A DNA stretch of 39,683 nt from Tropicimonas sp. IMCC6043 (GTDB lineage Bacteria > Pseudomonadota > Alphaproteobacteria > Rhodobacterales > Rhodobacteraceae). The DNA lies in NCBI RefSeq assembly GCF_004146235.1, contig NZ_SELO01000036.1:1-39683 (forward strand). Direction: 5' to 3'. How positions within the stretch are numbered: position 1 is the stretch's first letter; every line of letters begins with the position of its first letter. The notes under the pieces are model-generated. The model did no database searches and was not told where the DNA came from. It saw only the letters and a list, made by a program, of their open reading frames with translations. The position numbers and the translations under genes are program-made. Shown here piece by piece: positions 14,838 to 23,029 of this stretch.

Positions 14838-16802
14838 TCAGTAGCGATACAGAAGCCGCGTGATGCGGCGGACAGCCACGCGCCGGTTCACCCTCTCAGC
14901 CTCCAGGGTAGGAACCTGCAGAAAGCTCTCGCCATAGCCTTGAACGACCATGTTTTCGGTGGGAACCCCGAAATACTCGCTGAAGGCCAGCGCCACCGAC
15001 TCCGCCCGCCGATCCGACAGAAGCAGGTTGTAATCCGCGCTTCCCACCGCATCGGTATGGCCTTCGACGAGGAACAACTCGGTCGGATCCTTTGCGATCA
15101 GCTCGCGCATCAACAGACCCATCTGCCTTAGTTGCTTTGCCTGCGACGGCTGAAGAGCGGCGGAGTTCGTTGCGAAAGTGATGGACTGCAGGTTGATCAC
15201 AGGCGCCAATGCGCGCACTTCGGCATATTCCCGCACCTGGCGCAGGCTGAAACTGCGGCCGATGTCGCGCCTTTCGGCGGCAAGCAGTGCTAGGCGCAGG
15301 CTTTCGGCGTCGGATGCCTCCCGATAGTCGTAAGCGTTCTGGGCAGGGTTGGGCAGTTCCGGGACGATCACTGGCTCGAAGGTGCGGGTGTCGTCGATCA
15401 AAAGATACTCGAGCCCGTCCGGGTCGATGCGCACGCGGCGCAGTGCGCGTCCCGTGGAATCGCGGATGGTAACGATCCGGGTGCCATCGGCACGCGTCAC
15501 CGTGGTGCGGGTCGAACCATCGTTGAAGCGTTCCGTGCGCACCTCCGATCCCGGCTGGCGAAGCAGCGCATCGTCATCCTTCAGAACCCGGAAGGACCCG
15601 TCGTCCTCCTTCACGATCACCCGGTCGCCGGTGTTCGTTTCCACCCGCTGACCGTTGGATAGGATCGCCCCGACCGCAACGGCGCCCAGGAAGATCAGGC
15701 CCGCCTTTTCAAGATCGCTCAGACCGGTGTCAGGTTGCGCCGTAGCCGCATCGCTCGAGGCTGTGGCGCCTGTCTCTTCGCCCGCTGTTTCCTCAACCGG
15801 GTTGCTTTGGCCAAATTCCTCGCTGCTGGAGCGGTGCGTGCTCTCCGTGACGGTCTCGGTGATCACCTCGGCCTGCGTTTCGCTCCCGGTGTCGGAACCC
15901 GCCGCAATCGCCGCAATAGCGTCGGACGTCAGCGCATCGACGCACCGAATTGTTCCGTCCGCATTGATGACCTGGGCCGGGCAGTAGTCCGCGCCTGCCG
16001 CAGGAGCGGGTTGTTCAGACGCTGCGGCGGCAGTGTCTTCTACGGTTTGTTGGTCGCCAGCAAGGGCTTCTGCTTCTGTTGCGGCCTTGGCATCCGCCAT
16101 ATCCTTTGCCTCAGCCTCAGCCTCAGCCTCAGCCTCAGCCTCAGCCTCGGACCGGGCTTGCGTATCCGCGTCAGCCGCGGCCTTAGCATCCACCTCGGCC
16201 TTCGCATTTGCGGCAGCTTCCGCCTGTGCTTGCGCCTCGTCGTCCGCGGCTTGTACAGTGGCAGCCGCGGCGGCCTCGGCTTCGGCATCAACCCGCGCCT
16301 GCTCGGCGGCGGCAGCGGCCTCGGCATATACCGCGGCCTGTGCAGCCGCTTGGGCCTGGGCCGCAAGCACTTCGGCGGTTTCGGTCGCCACCCTGGCCTG
16401 CTCTGCGGCGACATCCGCCTCGTGGGCAAGCCTCGCTGCCTCTACCTTGGCCTCACCTTTATCGGCGCCCTTGGCCTCATCCGCCAGTTTTCCCGCAGCC
16501 TCGGCTTCGGTCGCGGCCTGTCCGGCTTTGTCGGTCGCTGCTCGGGCTCCGACTTCGGCCTTTGCCTGAAGGTCGCGGATCAGGGCTTCGCAGGCGCGCG
16601 GATCTGCAACCAATGCCTCGGCGCAAATCTCTTCGAACGAACGGGCCTCGACACGGTCGCGGCGCTCCTTCCGATCCGACATCGCTCCGTTTTCGTTATC
16701 TCTGGCTCCCGTAAGGGCCTGCGTCGAAGCCGGCAGCGGTTGCATCAGCGACAACACCGCGAGAATTGCCGTGGTTGTCTTGCGCGATTTGGAAGTCATC
16801 AT
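14838..16802 (-). CDS. Large OmpA-family protein with Ala/Glu-rich coiled-coil region
   Basis: A 654-residue exported protein. A signal-type segment (TTAILAVLSLMQPLPASTQA) starts at about residue 9. It is followed by a charged region and then, at about residues 80-260, a very Ala/Glu-rich helical stretch that includes an EAEAEAEAEAEAE run encoded by GCCTCA hexanucleotides. A hydrophobic segment near LEKAGLIFLGAVAVGAILS may be a membrane helix. The C-terminal OmpA-like peptidoglycan-binding domain shows ITFATNSAALQPSQAKQL and EGHTDAVGSADYNLLLSDRR. It probably links the envelope to peptidoglycan; similar architectures occur in large alphaproteobacterial OmpA proteins. The start at 16802 has a strong AAGGAGG site; a longer frame from 17018 has none. 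Confidence 0.85.
   Translation of the reverse strand: MMTSKSRKTTTAILAVLSLMQPLPASTQALTGARDNENGAMSDRKERRDRVEARSFEEICAEALVADPRACEALIRDLQAKAEVGARAATDKAGQAATEAEAAGKLADEAKGADKGEAKVEAARLAHEADVAAEQARVATETAEVLAAQAQAAAQAAVYAEAAAAAEQARVDAEAEAAAAATVQAADDEAQAQAEAAANAKAEVDAKAAADADTQARSEAEAEAEAEAEAEAKDMADAKAATEAEALAGDQQTVEDTAAAASEQPAPAAGADYCPAQVINADGTIRCVDALTSDAIAAIAAGSDTGSETQAEVITETVTESTHRSSSEEFGQSNPVEETAGEETGATASSDAATAQPDTGLSDLEKAGLIFLGAVAVGAILSNGQRVETNTGDRVIVKEDDGSFRVLKDDDALLRQPGSEVRTERFNDGSTRTTVTRADGTRIVTIRDSTGRALRRVRIDPDGLEYLLIDDTRTFEPVIVPELPNPAQNAYDYREASDAESLRLALLAAERRDIGRSFSLRQVREYAEVRALAPVINLQSITFATNSAALQPSQAKQLRQMGLLMRELIAKDPTELFLVEGHTDAVGSADYNLLLSDRRAESVALAFSEYFGVPTENMVVQGYGESFLQVPTLEAERVNRRVAVRRITRLLYRY
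16108..16149. repeat. Hexanucleotide tandem repeat (GCCTCA)6 + GCCTCG in the OmpA-family gene
   Basis: Six perfect GCCTCA units and one variant unit lie in frame in the minus-strand gene, coding Glu-Ala repeats. Copy-number changes would keep the frame and only lengthen or shorten the helix. Confidence 0.9.
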
Positions 16803-17081
16803 CTTGGCCCTCCTTAAATGTTGCGACTCTCTGGAAACCCTGTGGGCATCCTGGCGGGCCTTGTCCTGCCTCTGGTCCGGATGTGGCGCGTCCATGCTTC
16901 CAGGCACCACAGGAAGACTGGAAACGAAACCCCACCCGCTTATCCCAATAGCCGGGAACGCCTCCTTCAAGGCTGATCTGGGTTTGCTTTCTGGGCCATT
17001 TTGTCGGTCGCGGTTCATCCCGCCACCAAGGAAGACGCAGCAACAGCTTATGGGAGGGTGTTGTCAGAGTATCCGTTTTGG

Positions 17082-17576
17082 TCAAGTGCGGGAGGCTTGC
17101 CAGAAGCGACGATCACGGATCAGCGCGTTGGCGAGGACGATAAGCTTTCGCATGATGGCGGTGATTGCGAGCTTGGGTGGCTTCCCTGCGCTTATGAGTA
17201 CGTTGTATTTGGCCTTGAGATCGGGGTTGAATCGGCAGGCCACGACGGCCGGCATGTAGAGCGCCTGTCGCAGGGCTGAGCGTCCGCCTTGGATGAACGC
17301 CTTTCCGCGCCATCGCCCAGACTGGCGGGTGACCGGAGCCAGGCCGGCCAGGCTTTCAGCCTGCTTGCGGTCGAGGTGACCGAGTTCTGGCATCATCGTC
17401 AGGATCGCGGCTGCGGTGACTTCGGAGATGCCCGCAATGCTCAGCAGGATCTCATGACGCGCCTGTAGTTCCTGATCTGCCTTGATGATCTCCAGAATAG
17501 CCCTGTCAATCGTCTGAAGGTCACACTCTGACGCGGCCCTCCATGGCCAGGAACTTGCCGACCCAACCCACGCCAC
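17082..17576 (-). pseudogene. IS110-family transposase, C-terminal fragment
   Basis: The frame carries the C-terminal transposase_20 domain of IS110/IS116/IS902 elements: LLSIAGISEVTAAAILTMMPE, SLAGLAPVTRQSG, FIQGGRSALRQALYMPA and PKLAITAIMRKLIVLAN. The N-terminal DEDD catalytic domain (about 200 residues) is missing, and the first ~25 residues before about 17510 have no family likeness. It is therefore a 5'-truncated remnant. It is only distantly similar to the intact copy at 36308. It lies between the OmpA-family gene and two IS6 fragments. Confidence 0.8.
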
Positions 17577-17608
17577 TGGCCGGCATCAATGGGGTGCCGG
17601 CCAGTGGC
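17572..17608. repeat. Perfect 14-bp-arm hairpin, terminator-like
   Basis: GCCACTGGCCGGCA (17572-17585) and its exact complement (17595-17608) flank a 9-base loop. On the plus strand TTTT follows six bases later. It sits exactly at the junction between the IS110 remnant and the IS6 fragments and could be an old terminator or the hairpin targeted by an insertion sequence. Confidence 0.5.
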
Positions 17609-17690
17609 TCCTGTTTTGCACAGAGCAGGGGAAAGTCATAAGACAAGAACTTGGCTTGAGACCGGGCAGGTCGCTGGTTAGCGTCCCTGG

Positions 17691-17757
17691 ATGACGAAAC
17701 GCAGTCCCTTCCGCAACTTCAAGACGAGCCCCGAAATCATCCGCCTGGCGGCGAGGT
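17691..17757 (+). pseudogene. IS6-family transposase, short 5' fragment
   Basis: The ATG at 17691 begins MTKRSPFRNFKTSPEIIRLA, the standard IS6-family N-terminus, and the about 50 bases before it match the leader of the other IS6 copies here. After about 22 codons the similarity stops where the next IS6 fragment begins. Confidence 0.7.
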
Positions 17758-18067
17758 GGTGTCAAGGCGATGAAGCTTGAGCGGGGCAGGGTGGTCTCGT
17801 AGCGTCTTGGGATGACGAAAGACGCCCCATTCGAGTACTTCCGGACAAGCCGCGAGATCATCCGCCTGGCCGTGATGCTCTGTGTGCGCTTCCAGCTGTC
17901 GTTGAGGAATGTCGAGGATCTACTGCACGAACGCGGGATAGAGGTCAGCCACGAATCCGTGCGGTTCTGGTGGCAGCGGTTCGGCCCGTTGTTCGCCTCC
18001 GAGATCCGAAAGAAACGCGCCGAGCGGCTTCGTTCCGAGCCGCAGTGGCGCTGGCACCTCGACGAGA
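17755..18067 (+). pseudogene. IS6-family transposase, 3'-truncated fragment
   Basis: A degenerate left end (GGTGGTGTCAAG at about 17755) and leader precede an ATG at 17812 with MTKDAPFEYFRTSREIIRLA and the full N-terminal domain. The frame reaches the first catalytic Asp (WRWHLDE) and then stops matching at about 18067. The rest, including the second Asp and Glu, is gone, so it cannot transpose. The break joins unrelated DNA that precedes the desaturase terminator. Confidence 0.8.
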
Positions 18068-18210
18068 ATGCGCCGCGAGGTTCCTGCATCTGATGCGGGT
18101 GCCGAGCTGCGCGAAAGATGAGGGTAGGCCCCTCGTAGCCGGCCGTCAGGGGCAGGCTTCAAACCACTGCAAGCTGCGACGGTAAAGAGCCGTGGTGGTG
18201 AGCGTTGCAG

Positions 18211-18231
18211 AAAAGGCGGGCTTCGAGCCCG
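18211..18231 (-). terminator. Terminator of the desaturase gene
   Basis: Immediately after the desaturase stop codon, reading leftward, a 6-bp stem CGGGCT-CGA-AGCCCG is followed by CCTTTTC. This is a compact rho-independent terminator. Confidence 0.65.
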
Positions 18232-19422
18232 TCAGGTACGGTCTGGAGAGACGAGCGTAAGCGCCCGGGCCTCCGCGAATGAAAGAAGTTTCCGATGCTT
18301 CTCGTCCCATAGGTGCAGCCTTGCGCAGCGAAAGCTCTGCCATAGCGTTATGCGCCTCGTCTCGGCCAGGATCGCGTGATCCGTGATCACCTCGGACAGG
18401 CGGTAGAATGGGATCCGGCAGGCCAGGTGATGCACGTGGTGGACGCCGATATTGCCCGTGATCCAACGCAAGATTCTGGGCAGGTCGTAGTGCGAGCTGC
18501 CGTGAAGGGCTGCCTCCTGGACGTTCCAGGCATCCTCGTGCTGCCAGCTGGTTTCCTCGAACTGGTGCTGGACGTAAAAGAACCACATGCCGGCTATGGC
18601 AGCCAGGAGCATCGTGGGCAGGAACACGAACAGCAGCACGTCCCAGCCGCCCAGCCAGACGATGACGCTTAGGAAGAGGACAATGGCGGCATTCGTCGCC
18701 ATCGCGCTCAGCCAGTAGCGCCAGCCGGAGCGCATCAGGTGAACTGGCAGCCGGTTCTGCAGGAAAAAGGTATAGAACGGCACCACCCCGAACAGAAAGA
18801 CCGGATTGCGGATCAGGCGGTAGAGCGCCCGGCCGAGCCATCCCTTCTGCCGATATTCAGTCACCGTCAGGGTCGGGATGTCTCCGACGCCCCTGCGGTC
18901 GAGATTGCCGGTCGAGGCATGGTGTATCGCGTGGGTCCGGCGCCAGACGTCGTAGGGTGTGAGCGTGAGGACGCCGAGCCCCCGCCCGATCCAGTCGCAG
19001 AGGCGCCGGTCGCGGAAAAATGATCCGTGCCCGCAATCGTGCTGGATCATGAACAGTCGGACGAGGAAGGCCGCGTTCGCCAACGCAAGGACCAGCGCCA
19101 ATACGGCGCTGATCGACAGCATCCACCAGGCCACCGCCCAGATCGCGACGAAGGGCACGAGCGTGACGGCAAGCTCGAAAACGCTTCGGGAGGGACGCGG
19201 CTGGCGATATTTCGCCAGCGTCCTTGTCCAGTCAGACGCACGTAGGTGCGTGCTGTCCTGCGCGGGAACGGTTACACAGGAGGGGATGCCCGCATCCGGG
19301 CAGGCACCCGCGGATCGACCCTCCGGCGCGTGGGCTTGACCCGGCAATGCGCCCGGACGCCGTTCGTCATCCCAACGGGCGAATCGTACATCGTCATCAC
19401 GCTTGTCGTTGCCGGGAGGCAT
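18232..19422 (-). CDS. Membrane fatty acid desaturase
   Basis: An integral membrane di-iron desaturase of up to 396 residues. The three histidine boxes are present: HDCGHGSFF, HAIHHASTG and HHVHHL. Hydrophobic pairs before the first box (LVPFVAIWAVAWWMLSISAVLALVLALA) and in the middle (VFLFGVVPFYTFFLQ; AAIVLFLSVIVWLGGWDVLLFVFLPTMLL) make the usual membrane core. It would introduce double bonds into membrane acyl chains and adjust fluidity. Family members usually begin near LRASDWTRTLAKYRQP, about 60 residues after the ATG at 19422. No better start codon is in frame, so the N-terminal extension is either real or the start has been lost. Confidence 0.85.
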   Translation of the reverse strand: MPPGNDKRDDDVRFARWDDERRPGALPGQAHAPEGRSAGACPDAGIPSCVTVPAQDSTHLRASDWTRTLAKYRQPRPSRSVFELAVTLVPFVAIWAVAWWMLSISAVLALVLALANAAFLVRLFMIQHDCGHGSFFRDRRLCDWIGRGLGVLTLTPYDVWRRTHAIHHASTGNLDRRGVGDIPTLTVTEYRQKGWLGRALYRLIRNPVFLFGVVPFYTFFLQNRLPVHLMRSGWRYWLSAMATNAAIVLFLSVIVWLGGWDVLLFVFLPTMLLAAIAGMWFFYVQHQFEETSWQHEDAWNVQEAALHGSSHYDLPRILRWITGNIGVHHVHHLACRIPFYRLSEVITDHAILAETRRITLWQSFRCARLHLWDEKHRKLLSFAEARALTLVSPDRT

Positions 19423-19517
19423 GTCCCGATCGTCGGGCGATTGAAGCAGCAGGTGGGGCAATGGGGAAGTAGATCGGAGGGACAATCTCGGGTCCTCAAT
19501 GGTGGAACGCGTTGGGG

Positions 19518-19748
19518 TCAAGGCCTGCGCACGGAATTTCCACCGGCAATGATCCGATTGATCAACGCCGCCACCGCCCGATGTGTTCCCAAGTCGGGGT
19601 CGGTGGCGTTCTCGTGGGCTGACGCGGCATCGCGGAGAACCCCGATGATCTCGTGCTCGGGCAGCAGCTTGCGGTCGTTCATCGCAAGAAGAAGCGCCTC
19701 GCAGATCGACAGGGCCGCCATGCCGGCATGATCTGTCTGGTCGGGCAT
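19518..19748 (-). CDS. Conserved small hypothetical protein
   Basis: A 76-residue acidic, helical protein with an AALSICEALLLAMNDRKLLP start region and an ALINRIIAGGNSVR ending. I recall similar small proteins with the same ending in Roseobacter and Rhodobacter genomes, but no function is known to me. A GAGGA ribosome site lies ten bases before the ATG at 19748. The gene is divergent from the Crp/Fnr regulator at 19916 and shares its promoter region. Confidence 0.65.
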   Translation of the reverse strand: MPDQTDHAGMAALSICEALLLAMNDRKLLPEHEIIGVLRDAASAHENATDPDLGTHRAVAALINRIIAGGNSVRRP

Positions 19749-19812
19749 TTTGGGTGTTCCTCGCTATTGAAGAGGCGTGCATGGCCGGTACGCACCGGGA
19801 TGATCCACCTCA

Positions 19813-19841
19813 TTGTTGCAGGAAAAGTGCTAGGATAGACT
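19813..19841 (+). promoter_or_regulatory. Sigma-70-type promoter and partial Fnr-like dyad before the Crp/Fnr gene
   Basis: TTGTTG (19813-19818), 17 bases, then TAGACT (19836-19841) fit -35 and -10 elements for the regulator at 19916. An imperfect dyad CTGATCTGAAGCAG overlaps the -10 (19840-19853) and shares the GATCTGAA core of the FNR box at 3819. Confidence 0.35.
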
Positions 19842-19915
19842 GATCTGAAGCAGTGGGTTGGTCGGAAGTTTTCGCTAATGCCTGCACCAAGAACTGCTTT
19901 CACTGCGAGGGAGCC

Positions 19916-20647
19916 GTGACCGTCGAAGCAAGCCCCCTGATCCGCAAGCTTTCCGCCTTTGTCAGATTGTCGGAGGTCGAACTAGCCGTGCTTGAACGGC
20001 TGCAGCAGCGTCGCAGTTCCTTTATCGCGGGGCGAGATATTGTGCATCAGGGTCAATCGGCTCAGACCGCGTATATCCTGTGCACGGGTTGGGTCTGTTC
20101 TTACAAGCTACAGCCTGACGGGACTCGGCAGATCGTGGATTTCCAGGTGCCAGGGGATTTTCTGGGGTTGCGGAGCGTCCTCTTGCGCACGTCGGACCAC
20201 AGTTTCGAACCCATCGTGGACATCGAGGCTGCCGAAGTGCCAACCAGCGACCTTCTTGATGCGTTCGAGCAGACGCCGCGCCTCGCGACCGCTATTCTCT
20301 GGGCGGCCTCAAGGGACGAGGCGATGGTCGTGGAGCATCTCGTCGGGATCGGTCAGCGTGATGCGGACGCACGCATGGCGCATTTCCTGCTGGAGCTTGG
20401 ATCGAGGCTGGCGTTGGTCGGTATGGGAACCAAGGAGGGTTATGACTGCCCTCTGACGCAGTACCACCTCGCCGATACGCTGGGGCTGAGCGCGGTCCAT
20501 GTGAACCGCGTTCTGCGGCAGCTTCGCGAGAGTGAACTGGTGACCTTTCGGGACGGCCGGGTGACGTTTCACGACTATGGCGGGCTGGTGGAACTTGCCG
20601 AGTTCGATCCGGAATACCTGGATCATACGGGGCCTCTGCTTGCCTGA
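19916..20647 (+). CDS. Crp/Fnr-family transcriptional regulator
   Basis: A 243-residue regulator with an N-terminal cyclic-nucleotide-binding-type beta-barrel (HQGQSAQTAYILCTGWVCSYKLQPDG, FQVPGDFLGLRSVL), a long dimer helix and a C-terminal Crp-type winged helix (YHLADTLGLSAVHVNRVLRQLRESELV). The N-terminus has no cysteine cluster, so it is not an Fe-S oxygen sensor like FNR. The recognition helix (AVHVNRVLR) differs from the Fnr E-SR motif, so it may not bind TTGAT boxes. The GTG at 19916 has GAGGGA before it; an upstream ATG at 19853 has no good site. It stands at the head of the small stress-gene block and may control it. Confidence 0.85.
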   Translation: MTVEASPLIRKLSAFVRLSEVELAVLERLQQRRSSFIAGRDIVHQGQSAQTAYILCTGWVCSYKLQPDGTRQIVDFQVPGDFLGLRSVLLRTSDHSFEPIVDIEAAEVPTSDLLDAFEQTPRLATAILWAASRDEAMVVEHLVGIGQRDADARMAHFLLELGSRLALVGMGTKEGYDCPLTQYHLADTLGLSAVHVNRVLRQLRESELVTFRDGRVTFHDYGGLVELAEFDPEYLDHTGPLLA

Positions 20648-20672
20648 AGCCGGAGGAAACGCCGCCCGGAGG

Positions 20673-20837
20673 TCAGATGCGGCCAAGCAGAACAAGGATG
20701 ACCACGATGATCAGTATCGTGCCGAGGACACCTGTCCCGGCATGACCGAAGCCATAGCCGTAGCCCCCGAAGCGCCCGCTGAACCCGCCGAGCAGAAAAA
20801 TGACAAGAATAATGACCAGAATTGTGCCGAGCGACAT
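20673..20837 (-). CDS. DUF3309-type tiny membrane protein
   Basis: A 54-residue protein starting MSLGTILVIILVIFLLGGFS, with two hydrophobic segments separated by a Gly/Tyr/Phe-rich hinge (GRFGGYGYGFGHAG) and ending VLGTILIIVVILVLLGRI. This is the DUF3309 pattern. An AGGAG site precedes the ATG at 20837. The gene faces the Crp/Fnr gene tail to tail, 25 bases apart. Members of this family are often clustered with stress genes; their role is unknown. Confidence 0.8.
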   Translation of the reverse strand: MSLGTILVIILVIFLLGGFSGRFGGYGYGFGHAGTGVLGTILIIVVILVLLGRI

Positions 20838-20911
20838 GGTGCTTTCTCCTTTGAGGGCGCGCGCCCGATAGGGGATGCGCTCCGGTGGTGACTGTGTCTG
20901 TACGTGGCGCT

Positions 20912-21052
20912 TCAGTTGCCCTCGATGGAAACACCGTCCTCGTTGATCTCAATTTCGATGCCGCTTTGGCGTTCCTGACAGCAGAGATAGCCTGCCCCGA
21001 TGAGGCAGACGGCGAGCATTCCGATCAGGATGAGAAGCAAGCTCCGGCTCAT
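20912..21052 (-). CDS. Small single-pass membrane protein
   Basis: A 46-residue protein beginning MSRSLLLILIGMLAVCLIGAGYL, one membrane helix or lipoprotein-like signal, with a CC pair, then an acidic tail (IEIEINEDGVSIEGN). A second ATG two codons upstream (21058) is possible; the AGGAAG site fits the shorter form slightly better. No function is assigned. Confidence 0.6.
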   Translation of the reverse strand: MSRSLLLILIGMLAVCLIGAGYLCCQERQSGIEIEINEDGVSIEGN

Positions 21053-21122
21053 TGACATGCTTCCTGCCGGTTTCCCGCGTGCGACTGCCCAGGTCATGGC
21101 GCCGGGCAGTCACGCCATCACG

Positions 21123-21311
21123 TCACGAAAGCGCGTGGCTTGCCGCGTCCAGTTCCTTGTTGTTCTCGGCGTCATTCTTCGCGGTGTTTGCCTTCTCGGC
21201 TAACTGGTAGTGCTTGAGCGCCGCGTCCTTTTTCGGACCAGCGGGCGCCTTGTCCCACGCGGCCTTCACGGACGCGATCTTCTCGGCCGTCTTGTTCTGA
21301 TCGCAAGTCAT
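21123..21311 (-). CDS. Small cytosolic helical stress-type protein
   Basis: A 62-residue, highly charged helical protein (MTCDQNKTAEKIASVKAAWD ... KHYQLAEKANTAKNDAENNK). Similar short Lys/Ala/Asp-rich proteins occur in Rhodobacterales stress clusters. The AAAAGGA site fits the ATG at 21311; an upstream ATG at 21329 has a poor site. Function unknown. Confidence 0.6.
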   Translation of the reverse strand: MTCDQNKTAEKIASVKAAWDKAPAGPKKDAALKHYQLAEKANTAKNDAENNKELDAASHALS

Positions 21312-21606
21312 TGAAATTGTCCTTTTCATGGACGTTCCGAGAATAAGAAGCGTGCCGACATGCCGACCTTTTTGGGGTTCGACACGCCCACACGCTTCTC
21401 GGGTACTCGGAAATCTGCGCCACCAGATATTCGGCGGGCACGTCTCATTTAGCCGATGTCGTCGCCTCACCGCACTGACGAAGGTTAGTCCCGGCGCCAT
21501 CCACTGTGATTTCCCGCCAGCGCCCGATGTGAATGCACATGCCGGCCGCGGGACGATACCCAGCACGCGGACGTCTGACCCGGTTGGTACCACGCCAAGA
21601 CGCACT

Positions 21607-22020
21607 TCACGTCACGGTCGTTTGCTGGTGAGAGAGCCGCAACCACCTGTCGTCATCGTTGAGATATGTTGAAGCGCAGAGCGCTCTGAGGATCGGCACG
21701 TCGGCTTTCTCCGCCGAAACACGGTAGGTGAGAATGGCGAGGTCACCGCTCCGCGTCACGCGCCGTTCGGCCATGACGACGGAACGCCAGCCAGTCCTCT
21801 GCCGAAGATGGGTCCAGATCTGGTCACCCTGAAGGATGCCGGGCGGATAGGGAAAGATCATCACTGCGTTGGTCGCCGTGGTCGCCCGCGCGTTGTCGGC
21901 GTCACTGGTCCAGAAGTGTTCCTCCATGTCCCAGAGAACATCCCGTTCGACTGGGGAAAGGGTACCGGTGCGGTGCGCTGCATGGGCCGGTGCTCTTGCT
22001 GTCTTGGTGGAAACGGTCAT
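21607..22020 (-). CDS. SnoaL/DUF4440-like small protein
   Basis: A 137-residue soluble protein. The pattern ERDVLWDMEEHFWTSDADNA ... MIFPYPPGILQGDQIWTHL ... AERRVTRSGDLAILTYRVSAEK ... CASTYLNDDDRWLRLSHQQT fits the cone-shaped NTF2/SnoaL-like fold with a final beta strand. Its start overlaps the stop of the upstream gene (ATGA at 22017-22020), so they are co-translated. A ligand-binding or hydrolytic role is possible; the substrate is unknown. Confidence 0.7.
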   Translation of the reverse strand: MTVSTKTARAPAHAAHRTGTLSPVERDVLWDMEEHFWTSDADNARATTATNAVMIFPYPPGILQGDQIWTHLRQRTGWRSVVMAERRVTRSGDLAILTYRVSAEKADVPILRALCASTYLNDDDRWLRLSHQQTTVT

Positions 22021-22442
22021 TCGCCTGACCCCGACCCGCCAATCATGAACATTTGAAACAGAACAAGGATGATCGTGAGCGCCGTCCAGATCGCGCCGCT
22101 GGTTCCCGGGCGGCCATCGGCCACGGTTGAAGCAGCGCGCTGCAGGGCACCTGACGTCCGGCCTTCAGGAAGCAGCTGGCTCAAGTCTCGTGCGACCCTG
22201 CCATGATCGCTTGCGAGCGCAGGAACGTCCCGAAATCGGGCAAGCAGCGTTCCCAACCGCGCGTGCGCCGCGTCGCGCCCCAGCGTGACCAGATCAGCGG
22301 TCTCCTTCCATGGATCGAGGCCGAGCCGCGCGAGCGTGGAGAGCACAGTCACGGCATAGCCGTTCCGGTCCTCGCCGACCGACGCCTGGAGAAACCGATC
22401 GAACTCGGGCGGGTGCGGGTTGAGAATTTTGGTTTGGGACAT
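22017..22442 (-). CDS. Conserved protein with C-terminal membrane helix
   Basis: A 141-residue protein with a soluble helical N-terminal part (LNPHPPEFDRFLQASVGEDRN, LSTLARLGLDPWKETADLV) and one hydrophobic segment at the end (IWTALTIILVLFQMFMIGG). The first part looks like small Roseobacter proteins often placed beside SnoaL-like proteins; no function is known to me. An AAGGATT site precedes the ATG at 22442. It forms a two-gene operon with the next gene. Confidence 0.65.
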   Translation of the reverse strand: MSQTKILNPHPPEFDRFLQASVGEDRNGYAVTVLSTLARLGLDPWKETADLVTLGRDAAHARLGTLLARFRDVPALASDHGRVARDLSQLLPEGRTSGALQRAASTVADGRPGTSGAIWTALTIILVLFQMFMIGGSGSGE

Positions 22443-22720
22443 CGCCAATCCTTTCAAGGGTTGCAGGAACGCAGATCATCCCTGTTTCCCAAAGAATACG
22501 CGCAGATCGGTCTCGCCGCCCTTACGCAGGTCAGTGCTGGCGACTGCCGCCAAGGAGGTCGCAACCGGTTCGGCGCCCGGGACTAACATGCGTCAGCGCC
22601 AGTTAGATGCTCCCGACGTACAAGAGAAGAAATCGTTCGACTGGCCAGGCTCGGGATCTGAGGGGCCGTTAGCAGTGGTGAGCGACGGATCTGCCAATAT
22701 CTTGGAGGCCAGAGAAGAGC

Positions 22721-23029
22721 GTGCGTTCATCCAGTGTGAGGGTGACTTTCCTGCACCCGTTCAGCCTAGCCGATTTTCCGGACGAACTTCCGGCCGGGGA
22801 CTACGAAGTCCTGATTCAGGAAGAACTTGTACGCGGGCAAGGTTTCGAAACTCATCAGAGGACGGCGACCCATATGACCGTTCCTGGCAGAGGTGATCGG
22901 GCGGGTTGGATGGAACTGCACACGATATCAGAGCGCGACCTGAATGAGGCGTTGAGCCGGGATCAGGCTCCGACTGAGATGAACAACCACAGCGAAGCGG
23001 CGCTTTCTCCGCAGGAGGACTTGAAATGA
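22721..23029 (+). CDS. Conserved small hypothetical protein
   Basis: A 102-residue protein from a GTG at 22721, with VRVTFLHPFSLADFPDELPA and GDYEVLIQEELVRG near the N-terminus and NNHSEAALSPQEDLK at the end. I recall close relatives of this sequence in Rhodobacterales and Rhizobiales beside HflKC-type and PRC-barrel stress genes, but no function. Its stop overlaps the next start (ATGA at 23026-23029). Confidence 0.65.
   Translation: MRSSSVRVTFLHPFSLADFPDELPAGDYEVLIQEELVRGQGFETHQRTATHMTVPGRGDRAGWMELHTISERDLNEALSRDQAPTEMNNHSEAALSPQEDLK

Noticed and set aside
15735-16817. Long plus-strand frames opposite the OmpA-family gene, rich in Ser/Ala and Leu/Gly
   Set aside because: They mirror the Ala/Glu repeats of the minus-strand gene. 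That gene has a signal peptide, an OmpA domain and a strong ribosome site.
22443-22720. EcfG-type general stress promoter (GGAAC-N16/17-GTT) before the small genes
   Set aside because: I looked upstream of most small genes in the block; the near matches have wrong spacing (14 or 18) or a mismatch in GGAAC.
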